Positions 52,474-61,131 of a stretch of DNA of 64,000 bases are shown one piece after another. The stretch's first letter is position 1, and every line of letters starts with the position of its first letter. The stretch is taken from positions 117,001 through 181,000 of the forward strand of contig NZ_BARG01000007.1 of assembly GCF_000376565.1 (NCBI RefSeq). Reading direction: 5' to 3'. The notes under the pieces were generated by a model. It was not told the DNA's origin. It saw only the letters and a list, made by a program, of their open reading frames with translations, and made no database searches. The position numbers and the translations under genes are program-made. This DNA is from Streptomyces hokutonensis (GTDB taxonomy: Bacteria > Actinomycetota > Actinomycetes > Streptomycetales > Streptomycetaceae).

Positions 52474-52908
52474 GTGTGGACATGCTTACGTGCGCGGGAC
52501 TCGTGCCGAGAGAAGAAACGTGTGGACACGCTTAGAAGGAGCTGGCGCGGACGGATTGCAATTTCCGGCAGGTGTCCGACCTCCACGGCGCCCTATACGA
52601 AGAGAGTCAGGCCCATCGCCACGCTCTCCGTAGCGTTGCTCGCCCATTCACTCTCTCGCGCACCATCGCCTCGCCTCGCTCGCTTCATCTGACCACGGTC
52701 AGCGCGTCAAGCCGTGAGTCTCAGCTCTCGCTCGCCTCTGTCTCGCCTCACTCACGCGTGAGTGTGCGCACGTGTGCAACTAGGTCGTGCCGCGCAACGG
52801 GCACCCACTCGGTCGCATGGCTGGCGATGCCCGTGACGCTCGCCTCCTAGCGCAACGAGAAGCGGCGTGACGCGCTGGTCCGCGTCACGCCGCTTCTGGG
52901 AACGCCCG
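52474..52908. other. 435-bp intergenic region with a spaced 15-mer and a 16-bp palindrome
   Basis: GTGTGGACATGCTTA (52474-52488) recurs with one change at 52520-52534, spaced 46 bp. CACTCACGCGTGAGTG at 52749-52764 is a perfect 16-bp palindrome. The region is rich in CTCTCGC/TCGCTC tracts. No gene is seen. Confidence 0.4.
52858..52897 (-). terminator. strong terminator of the last element gene
   Basis: Seventeen-base perfect arms (AGAAGCGGCGTGACGCG, 52858-52874, and its complement 52881-52897) with a 6-nt loop, 11 bp beyond the stop codon of the minus-strand gene. Confidence 0.85.
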
Positions 52909-53292
52909 CTACTTCTTGGTGCGCTTCACGGCGATCTTGTCCCGCACTCGGTACACCAGCTCGCTCGGGTTGTCGGTGCGGCGACGCTGGAACGTCAGCT
53001 TGGTCTCTCGGTCGAAGCAGTAGCGACGAGCCTGCTTGAAGACGCGCTCAAGCGCCTCGGGGCCGCTGAGGGTGACGACCTGCCACGCGTTCTTGTCCGT
53101 CTGCCACGCCTCGTACGCGTTCTCCACGAAGGTGGCGACCTCCTGGGGAACGCTGCTCGTGCCCGCCTCGTAGCGCTTGGGGGCGAGAAGGGCGCTGAGG
53201 TCGTCCGCGACCGGCGCGGCGGGCGTCTCGGCGGCGCCGGTGCTCCTGGTGGCCTTGGCGGCCGGGGTCTTGGGGGCTGCGGTCTGAGCCAT
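52909..53292 (-). CDS. 127-aa basic protein at the right end of the element
   Basis: Starts at ATG 53292 (MAQTAAPKTPAAKAT), preceded on its strand by GGAAGAG. A lysine/alanine-rich N-terminus like a nucleoid-type tail is followed by a compact domain (ATFVENAYEAWQTDKNAWQVVTLSGPEALERVFKQARRYC). Possible small DNA-binding or replication-accessory protein; no family is recognised. Located beside attR with a strong terminator, it is the lone rightward-end gene. Confidence 0.6.
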   Translation of the reverse strand: MAQTAAPKTPAAKATRSTGAAETPAAPVADDLSALLAPKRYEAGTSSVPQEVATFVENAYEAWQTDKNAWQVVTLSGPEALERVFKQARRYCFDRETKLTFQRRRTDNPSELVYRVRDKIAVKRTKK

Positions 53293-53430
53293 CGTCTCTT
53301 CCTCTTCCTGTTCCGGGGCGGCCACCACTTGGTGACTGTATGTAGTTAAATATTACGGTGAGTAGTTATCGCTGTCCACATCAACTGCCGCTTGGTTCAC
53401 GGGAGTTGCTGAGAAGTCGCAGGTCGGGGC

Positions 53431-53450
53431 GTGATACCGGCGGTGATACC
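53431..53450. repeat. paired GTGATACC repeats near attR (candidate integrase arm sites)
   Basis: GTGATACC occurs at 53431-53438 and 53443-53450 (12-bp spacing), on the element side of attR. It matches the pair near attL. Confidence 0.55.
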
Positions 53451-53563
53451 TGACCTGAATGACCGGCCGTTCTCCAGGTGGGCCCGACTGGCCCCTCGCC
53501 GCTGCGAAGCCCCTGGTCGGAGTGGCTTCAGGTGTCCTGGCCGGTATCCGCCTGTCGGGCAGA

Positions 53564-53582
53564 GACATAAACTGGATTTATG
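53564..53582. repeat. attR core, 19-bp direct repeat
   Basis: Identical to attL (24015-24033). The last three bases ATG are the first codon of the LysR frame at 53580. Confidence 0.88.
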
Positions 53583-54503
53583 AGCAGTGACGAGACGGAC
53601 GGCGGGCGGGAAGGTTCGATAGCGCACCGGGTGCCGGATCTGGGCGCGCTGGAACTGCTGCTGGCGGTGGCCCGGCTCGGCAGCCTCGGCGGCGCGGCAC
53701 GCGAGCTCGGCATCACCCAGCCGGCGGCGAGCAGCCGGATCCGCTCGATGGAACGGCAGCTGGGTGTCGCCTTGGTGGACCGCTCCCCGCGAGGTTCACG
53801 CCTGACCGACGCGGGTGCTCTGGTCACCGACTGGGCGCGGCGGGTCGTCGAGGCCGCCGCCGCGTTCGACGCGGGTGCACAGGCGCTACGGCACCGGCGC
53901 GACTCCCGGCTCCGGGTCGCCGCGAGCATGACCATCGCGGAGTACCTGCTCCCCGGCTGGCTCCTGGCCCTGCGCTCCCAACGCCCCGACACGGCGGTGT
54001 CGTTGCTGGCCGGCAACTCCACGACGGTCGCGGAGCAGCTCCTGTCCGACGAGGCGGACCTGGGCTTCGTGGAGGGCCTGTCGGTACCGCCCGGCCTGGA
54101 CTCCACGGTGATCGCCCACGACCACCTGATCGTCGTGACAGCCCCGACCCACCCCTGGGCCCGCCGCCGACGCCCCGTCCCCGCGACGGAGTTGGCGTCC
54201 ACACCGCTGATCCTCCGGGAAAAGGGCTCCGGCACTCGCCAGGTCCTGGACGCGGCCCTGGGCGGCCTGGCCCGCCCTCTCATCGAGCTGTCCTCCACTA
54301 CGGCGGTCAAGGCATCCGCGGTCAGCGGAGCGGGCCCGGCTGTCCTCAGCGAACTCGCAGTGGGCGAGGAACTGTCGACCCGCCGCCTCGTCCGCATCCC
54401 GGTCGAGGGCCTCACCCTGGCCCGAGACCTGAGAGCGGTCTGGCCCACGGGCCACCGCCCGACAGGCCCGGCCCGCGAGCTCCTGTCCCTGACCCGGGGT
54501 TAG
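53580..54503 (+). CDS. LysR-type transcriptional regulator, 5' end at attR
   Basis: This 307-aa LTTR has an N-terminal winged HTH (LGGAARELGITQPAASSRIRSMERQLGVALVDRS) and a C-terminal periplasmic-binding-like sensor (LRVAASMTIAEYLLPGWLLALRS). The annotated ATG 53580 lies inside the att core; an in-frame GTG at 53631 is an alternative. In the intact chromosome it would be divergent from the TDT transporter gene, with the LTTR-like dyad between them. The element now separates it from its native upstream region. Confidence 0.85.
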   Translation: MSSDETDGGREGSIAHRVPDLGALELLLAVARLGSLGGAARELGITQPAASSRIRSMERQLGVALVDRSPRGSRLTDAGALVTDWARRVVEAAAAFDAGAQALRHRRDSRLRVAASMTIAEYLLPGWLLALRSQRPDTAVSLLAGNSTTVAEQLLSDEADLGFVEGLSVPPGLDSTVIAHDHLIVVTAPTHPWARRRRPVPATELASTPLILREKGSGTRQVLDAALGGLARPLIELSSTTAVKASAVSGAGPAVLSELAVGEELSTRRLVRIPVEGLTLARDLRAVWPTGHRPTGPARELLSLTRG

Positions 54504-54515
54504 CGTCCCGTCCCG

Positions 54516-54530
54516 GGGGGCTCCGCCCCC
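54516..54530 (+). terminator. terminator after the LysR gene
   Basis: GGGGGC (54516-54521) and GCCCCC (54525-54530) with a 3-nt loop, 12 bp after the stop; the usual Streptomyces form without a T-run. Confidence 0.55.
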
Positions 54531-54561
54531 AGACCCCCGACCTGTGCCCACCCACCACCCG

Positions 54562-54832
54562 ACTCGGTGAGTTGAGAGGTGTGCGGCCTCGGCTCGGTGG
54601 GGCGTGAGGCTCGCGGCCCTGGCGCGGTGGAGTGAGCGGTGCGCCACCCTGACTTGGTGGGGCCAGGGGGTGCGGCCCTGGTTTGGTGGAGTGAGACTCT
54701 CGCGACCCGGGCTCGGTGGGCCGAGGGGGCGCGCTCCGCCGATTCAGTAAGCCGAGAGGCTCGCGGCCTTGGCCCGGTAGGGCGAGCGGTGCGCCACCCC
54801 GACTCCGCGCTGAGAAGTGCGCGACAGGACCC
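54562..54832. repeat. degenerate 30-bp tandem repeat, about nine units
   Basis: Units of 29-31 bp share the pattern CGGTGGGG-(C/A)GTGAG-GCTCGCGGCCCTGG with substitutions. Because the period is 30 bp, minus-strand frames repeat a 10-residue pattern and look coding but have no other gene signs. Nothing else is seen in 54504-54922. Confidence 0.65.
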
Positions 54833-54922
54833 GGAGCAGCCGAGCGATGCGTCACCCCAGCCCGAAGTATTGACGCCGGGGGGGCGAAAACCCTTGGCAC
54901 GCGCCCGTGTCCCTCCCTCACC

Positions 54923-55903
54923 ATGACCGGCATGGCTCTTCCCACCGCCCCGCCCGCCACCGGCGTCCGTACGCCCTGGGAAGCTCTCCCCGCCCACGTC
55001 CACGACGCCGTCGCGCGGTTGCTCGGTTCGCCCGTGACCCGGGCCGTCACTCAGGTCGGCGGATTCTCACCGGGCACTGCCGCTCGGGTGCGGACAGCCG
55101 ACGGCACTCGGGCCTTCGTCAAGGCGGTCAGTGCCGAAGTGAACCCGCACAGCCCGGAGTTGCATCGCGCCGAGGCTCGTAACGCTGCGGCCCTCCCAGT
55201 CGGGGTTCCCGCCCCTCGTCTTCTCGGCAGCCACGACGACGGCACCTGGGTTGTGCTGGTCTTCGAGGAAGTGGTGGGGCGGCAGCCCCATGTCCCTTGG
55301 CGGAAAGGCGAGTTGGCGCGGGTGCTGCGTGCCGTGGAGCGGCTCGGCCGTACCCTCACGCCGTCTCCCGTCGTCGCACCACCCGTGGCCGACCGACTTG
55401 CCCACGACTTCGACGGGTGGCGGCGTCTGCTCGACGGGGAGGTGGGGGATGTCGGCGGGCGGCTCGACCCCTGGACGGTCGAGCATCTTCCCGAGCTTGC
55501 CCGACTCGCCGCGCCCTGGGCCGAGTTCGCCTCCGGTGGCACTCTCGCGCACTGCGATCTGCGTGCCGACAACATGCTGCTCACGGACGACGGCGGGGTC
55601 GTCTTCGTCGACTGGCCGCATGCCGTTCTTGCCGCACCCTGGTTCGACCTGTTGGTCATGCTGCCGTGCGTGCGGGCTCAGGGCGGGCCGGATCCCGAGG
55701 AGTTGTTCCGTCGGCATCCCCTTGCCGAGGGTGCTGATCCGGCCGGTGTCACCGCCACCCTGGCGGGGCTCGCCGCGTTCTTTGTCGAGCACTCGCTGCT
55801 GCCTCCGCCGCCGGGTCTCCCCACCCTGCGCGCCTTCCAGCGGGCGCAGGGTGACGCGGCCCTCGGCTGGCTCAGGACGCGGTGGGGGACGGTCGTGTCG
55901 TAG
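54923..55903 (+). CDS. APH-fold phosphotransferase (aminoglycoside/choline kinase-like)
   Basis: Up to 326 aa from ATG 54923 (or 54932). The catalytic loop is LAHCDLRADNMLL (HxDxxxxN) and the metal Asp is in VVFVDWPHA. An N-terminal lobe (AFVKAVSAEV) carries the Lys. Members phosphorylate small molecules; the substrate is not predictable. It overlaps the convergent amidotransferase gene by 32 bp. Confidence 0.8.
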   Translation: MTGMALPTAPPATGVRTPWEALPAHVHDAVARLLGSPVTRAVTQVGGFSPGTAARVRTADGTRAFVKAVSAEVNPHSPELHRAEARNAAALPVGVPAPRLLGSHDDGTWVVLVFEEVVGRQPHVPWRKGELARVLRAVERLGRTLTPSPVVAPPVADRLAHDFDGWRRLLDGEVGDVGGRLDPWTVEHLPELARLAAPWAEFASGGTLAHCDLRADNMLLTDDGGVVFVDWPHAVLAAPWFDLLVMLPCVRAQGGPDPEELFRRHPLAEGADPAGVTATLAGLAAFFVEHSLLPPPPGLPTLRAFQRAQGDAALGWLRTRWGTVVS

Positions 55904-56591
55904 TAGCGACCGTGGCCGCTTCCACCAGCGCCCGCATCACGCGCAGGTCCTCGCCCATCTCCGGGTGCCATTGGACGCCCAACACCCAGTCTGCGGAGGG
56001 GAGTTCGACCGCCTCTGCCGTGCCGTCCTCGGCCCAGGCCGAGACCACCAGGCCCGCGCCCAGACGGTCCACGGCCTGGTGGTGGAACGTCGGGACCGAG
56101 GTCTCCTCCGGTACCGCTGTCGCGTACAGCGTCCCCGGTACCGGCTTGACCGGGTGGCGGCCGAAGACTCCCGGGGTCTCCGCGTGGCCGTCGATGTGCT
56201 GGACGAGGGTGCCGCCCACGGCGACGTTCAGGAGTTGCATGCCGCGGCAGATGCCCAGCAGGGGGAGGCCGGCTGCCAACGCGGCCTCGATCAGGGCGAG
56301 TTCCCAGGCGTCGCGGGCGAGGGCGGGAGGGCCGGTGCGGGGGTCGCGCTCGGCGCCGTAGCGGACCGGTTCGACGTCCGGACCGCCCGCGATCACCAGG
56401 CCGTCCAGGCGGGCCACGGTCGCCGCCGCGTGCTCGGGGGCGTCCGGCGGCAGCATCGCGGCGAGGCCGCCCGCCTGTTGGACGAGGCGCGGGTAGCCGG
56501 CCGGCAGCAGCGCGGCCTCCAGCTCCCAGGCGCCCCAGCGCGCTCCCGCCTCCAGATACGTACTGATGCCGATCAGCGGCCTGCCCGCCAT
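55872..56591 (-). CDS. class I glutamine amidotransferase-like gamma-glutamyl hydrolase (PuuD-type)
   Basis: This 239-aa peptidase C26-type enzyme starts at ATG 56591. The nucleophile elbow is LLGICRGMQLLN and the catalytic His-Glu pair is in VQWHPEMGE. It probably cleaves gamma-glutamyl-amine conjugates made by the adjacent GlnA-like ligase, releasing the final amino acid. Adjacent on the same strand is the FadR-type regulator, upstream. Confidence 0.85.
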   Translation of the reverse strand: MAGRPLIGISTYLEAGARWGAWELEAALLPAGYPRLVQQAGGLAAMLPPDAPEHAAATVARLDGLVIAGGPDVEPVRYGAERDPRTGPPALARDAWELALIEAALAAGLPLLGICRGMQLLNVAVGGTLVQHIDGHAETPGVFGRHPVKPVPGTLYATAVPEETSVPTFHHQAVDRLGAGLVVSAWAEDGTAEAVELPSADWVLGVQWHPEMGEDLRVMRALVEAATVATTTRPSPTAS

Positions 56592-56655
56592 GCTTTCCTC
56601 CGACCGCGAAGCGACGTGAATGGACTTGACGGGGACCATTAGACAACCCCACCCG

Positions 56656-57390
<735 letters not shown>

Positions 57391-57486
57391 ATGGCGGCAC
57401 CCCCTTCCCAAGCAATGGTTCTCCGCAATACCTTATGGCTTCCGGCCCGGCCGGAAAAAGCGCGCAGAAGCCGAAGGAGCTTTCCC

Positions 57487-58851
57487 GTGGCAGACCGCAC
57501 ACCCCCGCTGAGCGTCGAGGAGCTGCACGCCCTCGTCGCCAGTGGCGAGATCGACACTGTCGTCCTGGCCTTCCCCGATATGCAAGGCCGGCTCCAGGGC
57601 AAGCGGTTCGCCGCCCGCTTCTTCCTCGACGACGTGCTCCGACACGGCACCGAGGGCTGCAACTACCTCCTCGCCGTCGACACCGAGATGAACACGGTCG
57701 ACGGCTACGCGATGTCCTCCTGGGAGCGCGGTTACGGCGACTTCGCCATGCACCCGGACCTTTCCACCCTCCGCCGTGTGCCCTGGAACGCGGGCACCGC
57801 CATGCTCATCGCCGACCTCGCCTGGAACGACGGATCGCCGGTGGTCGCCGCACCCCGCCAGATCCTGCGCCGCCAGCTGGAGCGCCTCGCCGAGCACGGT
57901 TTCACCGCGCAGGTCGGTACGGAGCTGGAGTTCATCGTGTTCAAGGACACGTACGAACAGGCCTGGGACGCCAACTACAGAGGCCTCACCCCGGCCAACC
58001 AGTACAACATCGACTACTCGGTGCTGGGGACGGGGCGCATCGAGCCGCTGCTCCGCCGGATCCGCAACGAGATGGCCGCCGCCGGGCTGACCGTCGAGTC
58101 CGCCAAGGGCGAGTGCAACCCCGGCCAGCACGAGATCGCCTTCCGCTACGACGACGCCCTCGTCACCTGCGACCAGCACGCCGTGTACAAGACCGGCGCC
58201 AAGGAGATCGCCTCCCAGGAAGGCGTCTCGCTCACCTTCATGGCGAAGTACAACGAGCGCGAGGGCAACTCCTGTCACATCCACCTCTCGCTCGGCGACG
58301 GCAACGGCGGCAACGCCATGGCCGGAGACGGCGAGGGGGGCATGTCGGAGGTCATGCGGTACTTCCTCGCGGGCCAACTCGCCGCGCTCCGCGACTTCTC
58401 GTTGCTCTACGCCCCGAACATCAACTCCTACAAGCGGTTCCAGCCGGGCTCGTTCGCGCCGACCGCCGTCGCCTGGGGCTACGACAACCGCACCTGCGCG
58501 CTGCGGGTCGTCGGCCACGGCCGCTCCATGCGCTTCGAGAACCGGCTGCCCGGAGGCGATGTCAATCCGCACCTCGCGGTGGCAGGGCTTGTCGCGGCCG
58601 GGCTCTACGGCATCGAGCAGAAGCTGGAGCTGCCGGAGGCCTGCGTCGGCAACGCCTACACCGGCGAGTACGCGCACGTGCCCACCAACCTCCGTGAGGC
58701 CGCCGAGCTGTGGGAGAACAGCCCGATCGCCAAGGCCGCGTTCGGGGACGAGGTCGTCGCGCACTACCGCAACATGGCGCGCGTCGAACTCGAGGCCTTC
58801 GACGCCGCCGTCACCGACTGGGAGCTGCGCCGCTCCTTCGAACGTCTGTGA
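57487..58851 (+). CDS. glutamine synthetase-like gamma-glutamyl-amine ligase (GlnA4/GlnA3 group)
   Basis: This 454-aa protein starts at GTG 57487 with AAGGAG upstream. Glutamine-synthetase motifs: ATP/metal site TELEFIVF, ECNPGQHEIAFRY, NSCHIHLS and the C-terminal RFENRLPGGDVNPHLAVAG. In Streptomyces, GlnA3 and GlnA4 glutamylate polyamines or ethanolamine; the neighbours (dehydrogenases, PuuD-like hydrolase, FadR regulator) point to a gamma-glutamyl-amine pathway. The stop lies in a tandem duplication with the next gene's leader. Confidence 0.88.
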   Translation: MADRTPPLSVEELHALVASGEIDTVVLAFPDMQGRLQGKRFAARFFLDDVLRHGTEGCNYLLAVDTEMNTVDGYAMSSWERGYGDFAMHPDLSTLRRVPWNAGTAMLIADLAWNDGSPVVAAPRQILRRQLERLAEHGFTAQVGTELEFIVFKDTYEQAWDANYRGLTPANQYNIDYSVLGTGRIEPLLRRIRNEMAAAGLTVESAKGECNPGQHEIAFRYDDALVTCDQHAVYKTGAKEIASQEGVSLTFMAKYNEREGNSCHIHLSLGDGNGGNAMAGDGEGGMSEVMRYFLAGQLAALRDFSLLYAPNINSYKRFQPGSFAPTAVAWGYDNRTCALRVVGHGRSMRFENRLPGGDVNPHLAVAGLVAAGLYGIEQKLELPEACVGNAYTGEYAHVPTNLREAAELWENSPIAKAAFGDEVVAHYRNMARVELEAFDAAVTDWELRRSFERL

Positions 58852-58908
58852 GGACCCCGCTCCCTTTGCCTGCCGACGAACGTCTGTGAGGACTCCCTTG
58901 CCTGCCGA
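58839..58908 (+). repeat. tandem duplication at the glnA/aldehyde-dehydrogenase junction
   Basis: CGAACGTCTGTGAGGAC occurs at 58839-58855 (including the glnA TGA) and again at 58877-58893, followed both times by CCCTT-GCCTGCCGA wording. The second copy provides the ribosome site (GAGGAC) for the TTG start at 58898. Confidence 0.7.
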
Positions 58909-60307
58909 GCACCCGCTGCACGTACTGAACCCCGCCACCGAGGAGGTCATCGCCACCGTCCCGGCCGCCACCGCGGCCGACGTGGACGCCGCCGTCGTAC
59001 GCGCCGCCCGGGCCCAGGCGAAGTGGGCCGCCCTGCCGCCCGCCGACCGGGCCCGCCTGCTGCGCCGCTTCGCGACCGCGGTGGACGAACACCTGGAAGA
59101 ACTTGCCCAGTTGGAGGTGCGCGAGGCCGGGCACACGGTCGGCAACGCCCGCTGGGAGGCCGGCAACGTCCGTGATCTGCTCGACTACGCGGCCGGGGGA
59201 GTGGAACGGCTGACGGGTCGTCAGATCCCGGTCGCGGGCGGCCTCGACGTCACGATCCTCGAACCGCTGGGCGTGGTGGGCGTGATCGCGCCCTGGAACT
59301 TCCCCATGCCGATCGCCGCCTGGGGCACCGCCCCCGCGCTCGCGGCGGGCAACGCGGTCATCCTCAAGCCGGCCGAGACGACCCCGCTCACCGCGCTCCG
59401 ACTGGCCGAACTCGCCCTGGAGGCAGGCCTTCCCGAGGGTCTCTTCCAGGTGCTGCCCGGCCACGGCCCGGTCACGGGCACCGCGCTCGTCGAGCACCCG
59501 GGCGTCGCGAAGATCGTGTTCACGGGGTCGACGGCCGTGGGCAAACAGGTGTTGGCGAAGGGCTCGGAACTCCTCAAGCGCGTCACCCTCGAACTCGGCG
59601 GCAAGAGCCCCAACATCGTCTTCGCCGACGCCGACATCGAGGCAGCCGCAGCCGCTGCCCCCATGTCCTTCCTCGACAACTCCGGCCAGGACTGCTGCGC
59701 CCGCACCCGCATCCTGGTCCAACGCGGCGTCTACGAACGGTTCCTGGACCTCCTGACCCCCGCGATCGAGGGGGTCACGGTCGGCGACCCGGCCGACGAG
59801 AAGACGGACATGGGCCCGCTGATCTCCAAGGTCCAGCTGGAGCGCGTCCGTTCGTACGTCACCGACGACCTGGCCGGCATCCGCGGCAAGGCGCCCGAGG
59901 GCCCCGGCTTCTGGTTCCCGCCCACCGTCGTCACCGGCGTCGACCCGCACGCACGCGTGGCCGTCGAGGAGGTCTTCGGCCCCGTCGCCGTAGTGCTCCC
60001 CTTCGAGGACGAGGCGGAGGCGATCGCCCTCGCCAACGCCACCGACTACGGCCTCTCCGGCTCCATCTGGACCCGGGACGTCGGCCGCGCGCTGCGCGTC
60101 TCGAAGGCCGTCCGGGCGGGCAACCTGTCCGTCAACTCCCATTCCAGCGTCCGCTATTGGACCCCCTTCGGCGGCTTCAAGCAGTCGGGGATCGGCCGCG
60201 AACTCGGCCCGGACGCGCTCACCGCCTTCACCGAAACCAAGAACGTCTTCATCAGCGACGTCTCCCCCACCAACGTCTCCACCAGCACGGAGGGCCCCGC
60301 ACAGTGA
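58898..60307 (+). CDS. aldehyde dehydrogenase family protein
   Basis: This 469-aa protein starts at TTG 58898 (LPAEHPLHVLNPATEE) with GAGGAC upstream; no ATG/GTG is well placed. The NAD-binding region includes VIAPWNFPMPIAAWG, catalytic Glu LELGGKSPN and catalytic Cys in NSGQDCCARTRI. It probably oxidises a gamma-glutamyl-aminoaldehyde. GTGA overlap with the SDR gene. Confidence 0.88.
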   Translation: MPAEHPLHVLNPATEEVIATVPAATAADVDAAVVRAARAQAKWAALPPADRARLLRRFATAVDEHLEELAQLEVREAGHTVGNARWEAGNVRDLLDYAAGGVERLTGRQIPVAGGLDVTILEPLGVVGVIAPWNFPMPIAAWGTAPALAAGNAVILKPAETTPLTALRLAELALEAGLPEGLFQVLPGHGPVTGTALVEHPGVAKIVFTGSTAVGKQVLAKGSELLKRVTLELGGKSPNIVFADADIEAAAAAAPMSFLDNSGQDCCARTRILVQRGVYERFLDLLTPAIEGVTVGDPADEKTDMGPLISKVQLERVRSYVTDDLAGIRGKAPEGPGFWFPPTVVTGVDPHARVAVEEVFGPVAVVLPFEDEAEAIALANATDYGLSGSIWTRDVGRALRVSKAVRAGNLSVNSHSSVRYWTPFGGFKQSGIGRELGPDALTAFTETKNVFISDVSPTNVSTSTEGPAQ

Positions 60308-61086
60308 CCTCAGAGATTGTTTGCCGGCGACTCGTCGGCCGTACCGCCGTCATCACCGGAGCCGGCAGCGGCATCGGCCTCGCCACCGCGCGGCGGCTCG
60401 CCTCCGAGGGGGCCAACGTCGTCTGCGGTGACATCGACGAGACCCACGGCAAGGCGGCGGCCGACGAGGTCGGCGGGCTCTTCGTGAAGGTCGACGTCAC
60501 CGACCCCGAGCAGGTCGAGGCGCTCTTCAAGGCCGCCTTCGACACCTACGGCAGCGTCGACATCGCCTTCAACAACGCGGGTATCTCGCCGCCCGACGAC
60601 GACTCCATCCTCGACACCGGCCTGGAGGCCTGGAAGCGCGTCCAGGACGTCAACCTCACCTCCGTGTACCTGTGTTGCAAGGCCGCGATCCCCTACATGC
60701 GCCGCCAGGGCAAGGGCTCCATCATCAACACGGCGTCCTTCGTGGCGCGGATGGGTGCGGCGACCTCCCAGATCTCCTACACCGCCTCCAAGGGTGGGGT
60801 GCTGGCCATGTCCCGTGAACTGGGCGTGCAGTTCGCCCGCGAGGGCATCCGCGTCAACGCGTTGTGCCCGGGACCGGTGAATACTCCTTTGCTCCAGGAG
60901 CTGTTCGCCAAGGACCCCGAGCGGGCCGCGCGCCGCCTGGTGCACATCCCGGTCGGCCGTTTCGCCGAGGCGACCGAGATCGCCGCCGCCGTCGCGTTTC
61001 TGGCGAGCGACGACTCGTCGTTCGTCAACGCCGCCGACTTCCTGGTCGACGGTGGCATCTCGGGGGCGTACGTCACCCCGATGTAG
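60304..61086 (+). CDS. short-chain dehydrogenase/reductase
   Basis: This 260-aa classical SDR starts at GTG 60304. Glycine-rich NAD motif AVITGAGSGIGLATARRL, NNAG motif FNNAGISP, catalytic Ser in IINTASF and YxxxK in ISYTASKGG. It is coupled with the aldehyde dehydrogenase in the amine-utilisation operon and probably oxidises the alcohol/amine-derived intermediate. Confidence 0.88.
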   Translation: MTSEIVCRRLVGRTAVITGAGSGIGLATARRLASEGANVVCGDIDETHGKAAADEVGGLFVKVDVTDPEQVEALFKAAFDTYGSVDIAFNNAGISPPDDDSILDTGLEAWKRVQDVNLTSVYLCCKAAIPYMRRQGKGSIINTASFVARMGAATSQISYTASKGGVLAMSRELGVQFAREGIRVNALCPGPVNTPLLQELFAKDPERAARRLVHIPVGRFAEATEIAAAVAFLASDDSSFVNAADFLVDGGISGAYVTPM

Positions 61087-61131
61087 TCCGTGAACCCCCG
61101 CCGGAGCGGGGGCAGTTGACCCCGTGGAGTC

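Larger units (their letters stand above)
24015..53582. mobile_element. 29.5-kb integrated satellite-like element
   Basis: The element is bounded by 19-bp direct repeats. An integrase sits at the left end and paired arm-type repeats lie at both ends. Inserted genes are phage- or satellite-like: prim-pol, DUF927, iteron origin, HTH and zinc-ribbon small proteins, a tail-like protein, and defence-like cargo. The host flanks rejoin into a divergent TDT/LysR pair. Excision would give a circle of about 29,549 bp. No terminase, capsid, portal, lysis or conjugation (TraB/FtsK) gene is recognisable. Confidence 0.85.

Noticed and set aside
24015..53582. Element as an AICE (integrative conjugative element)
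   Set aside because: No TraB/FtsK-like transfer protein, Spd or Kor-type genes were seen despite the prim-pol; tail-like and iteron features fit a satellite or reduced prophage better.
54412..55050. Minus-strand frames with a 10-residue repeat over the tandem repeats
   Set aside because: The 30-bp DNA period alone explains the pattern; they overlap two real genes and lack start signals.
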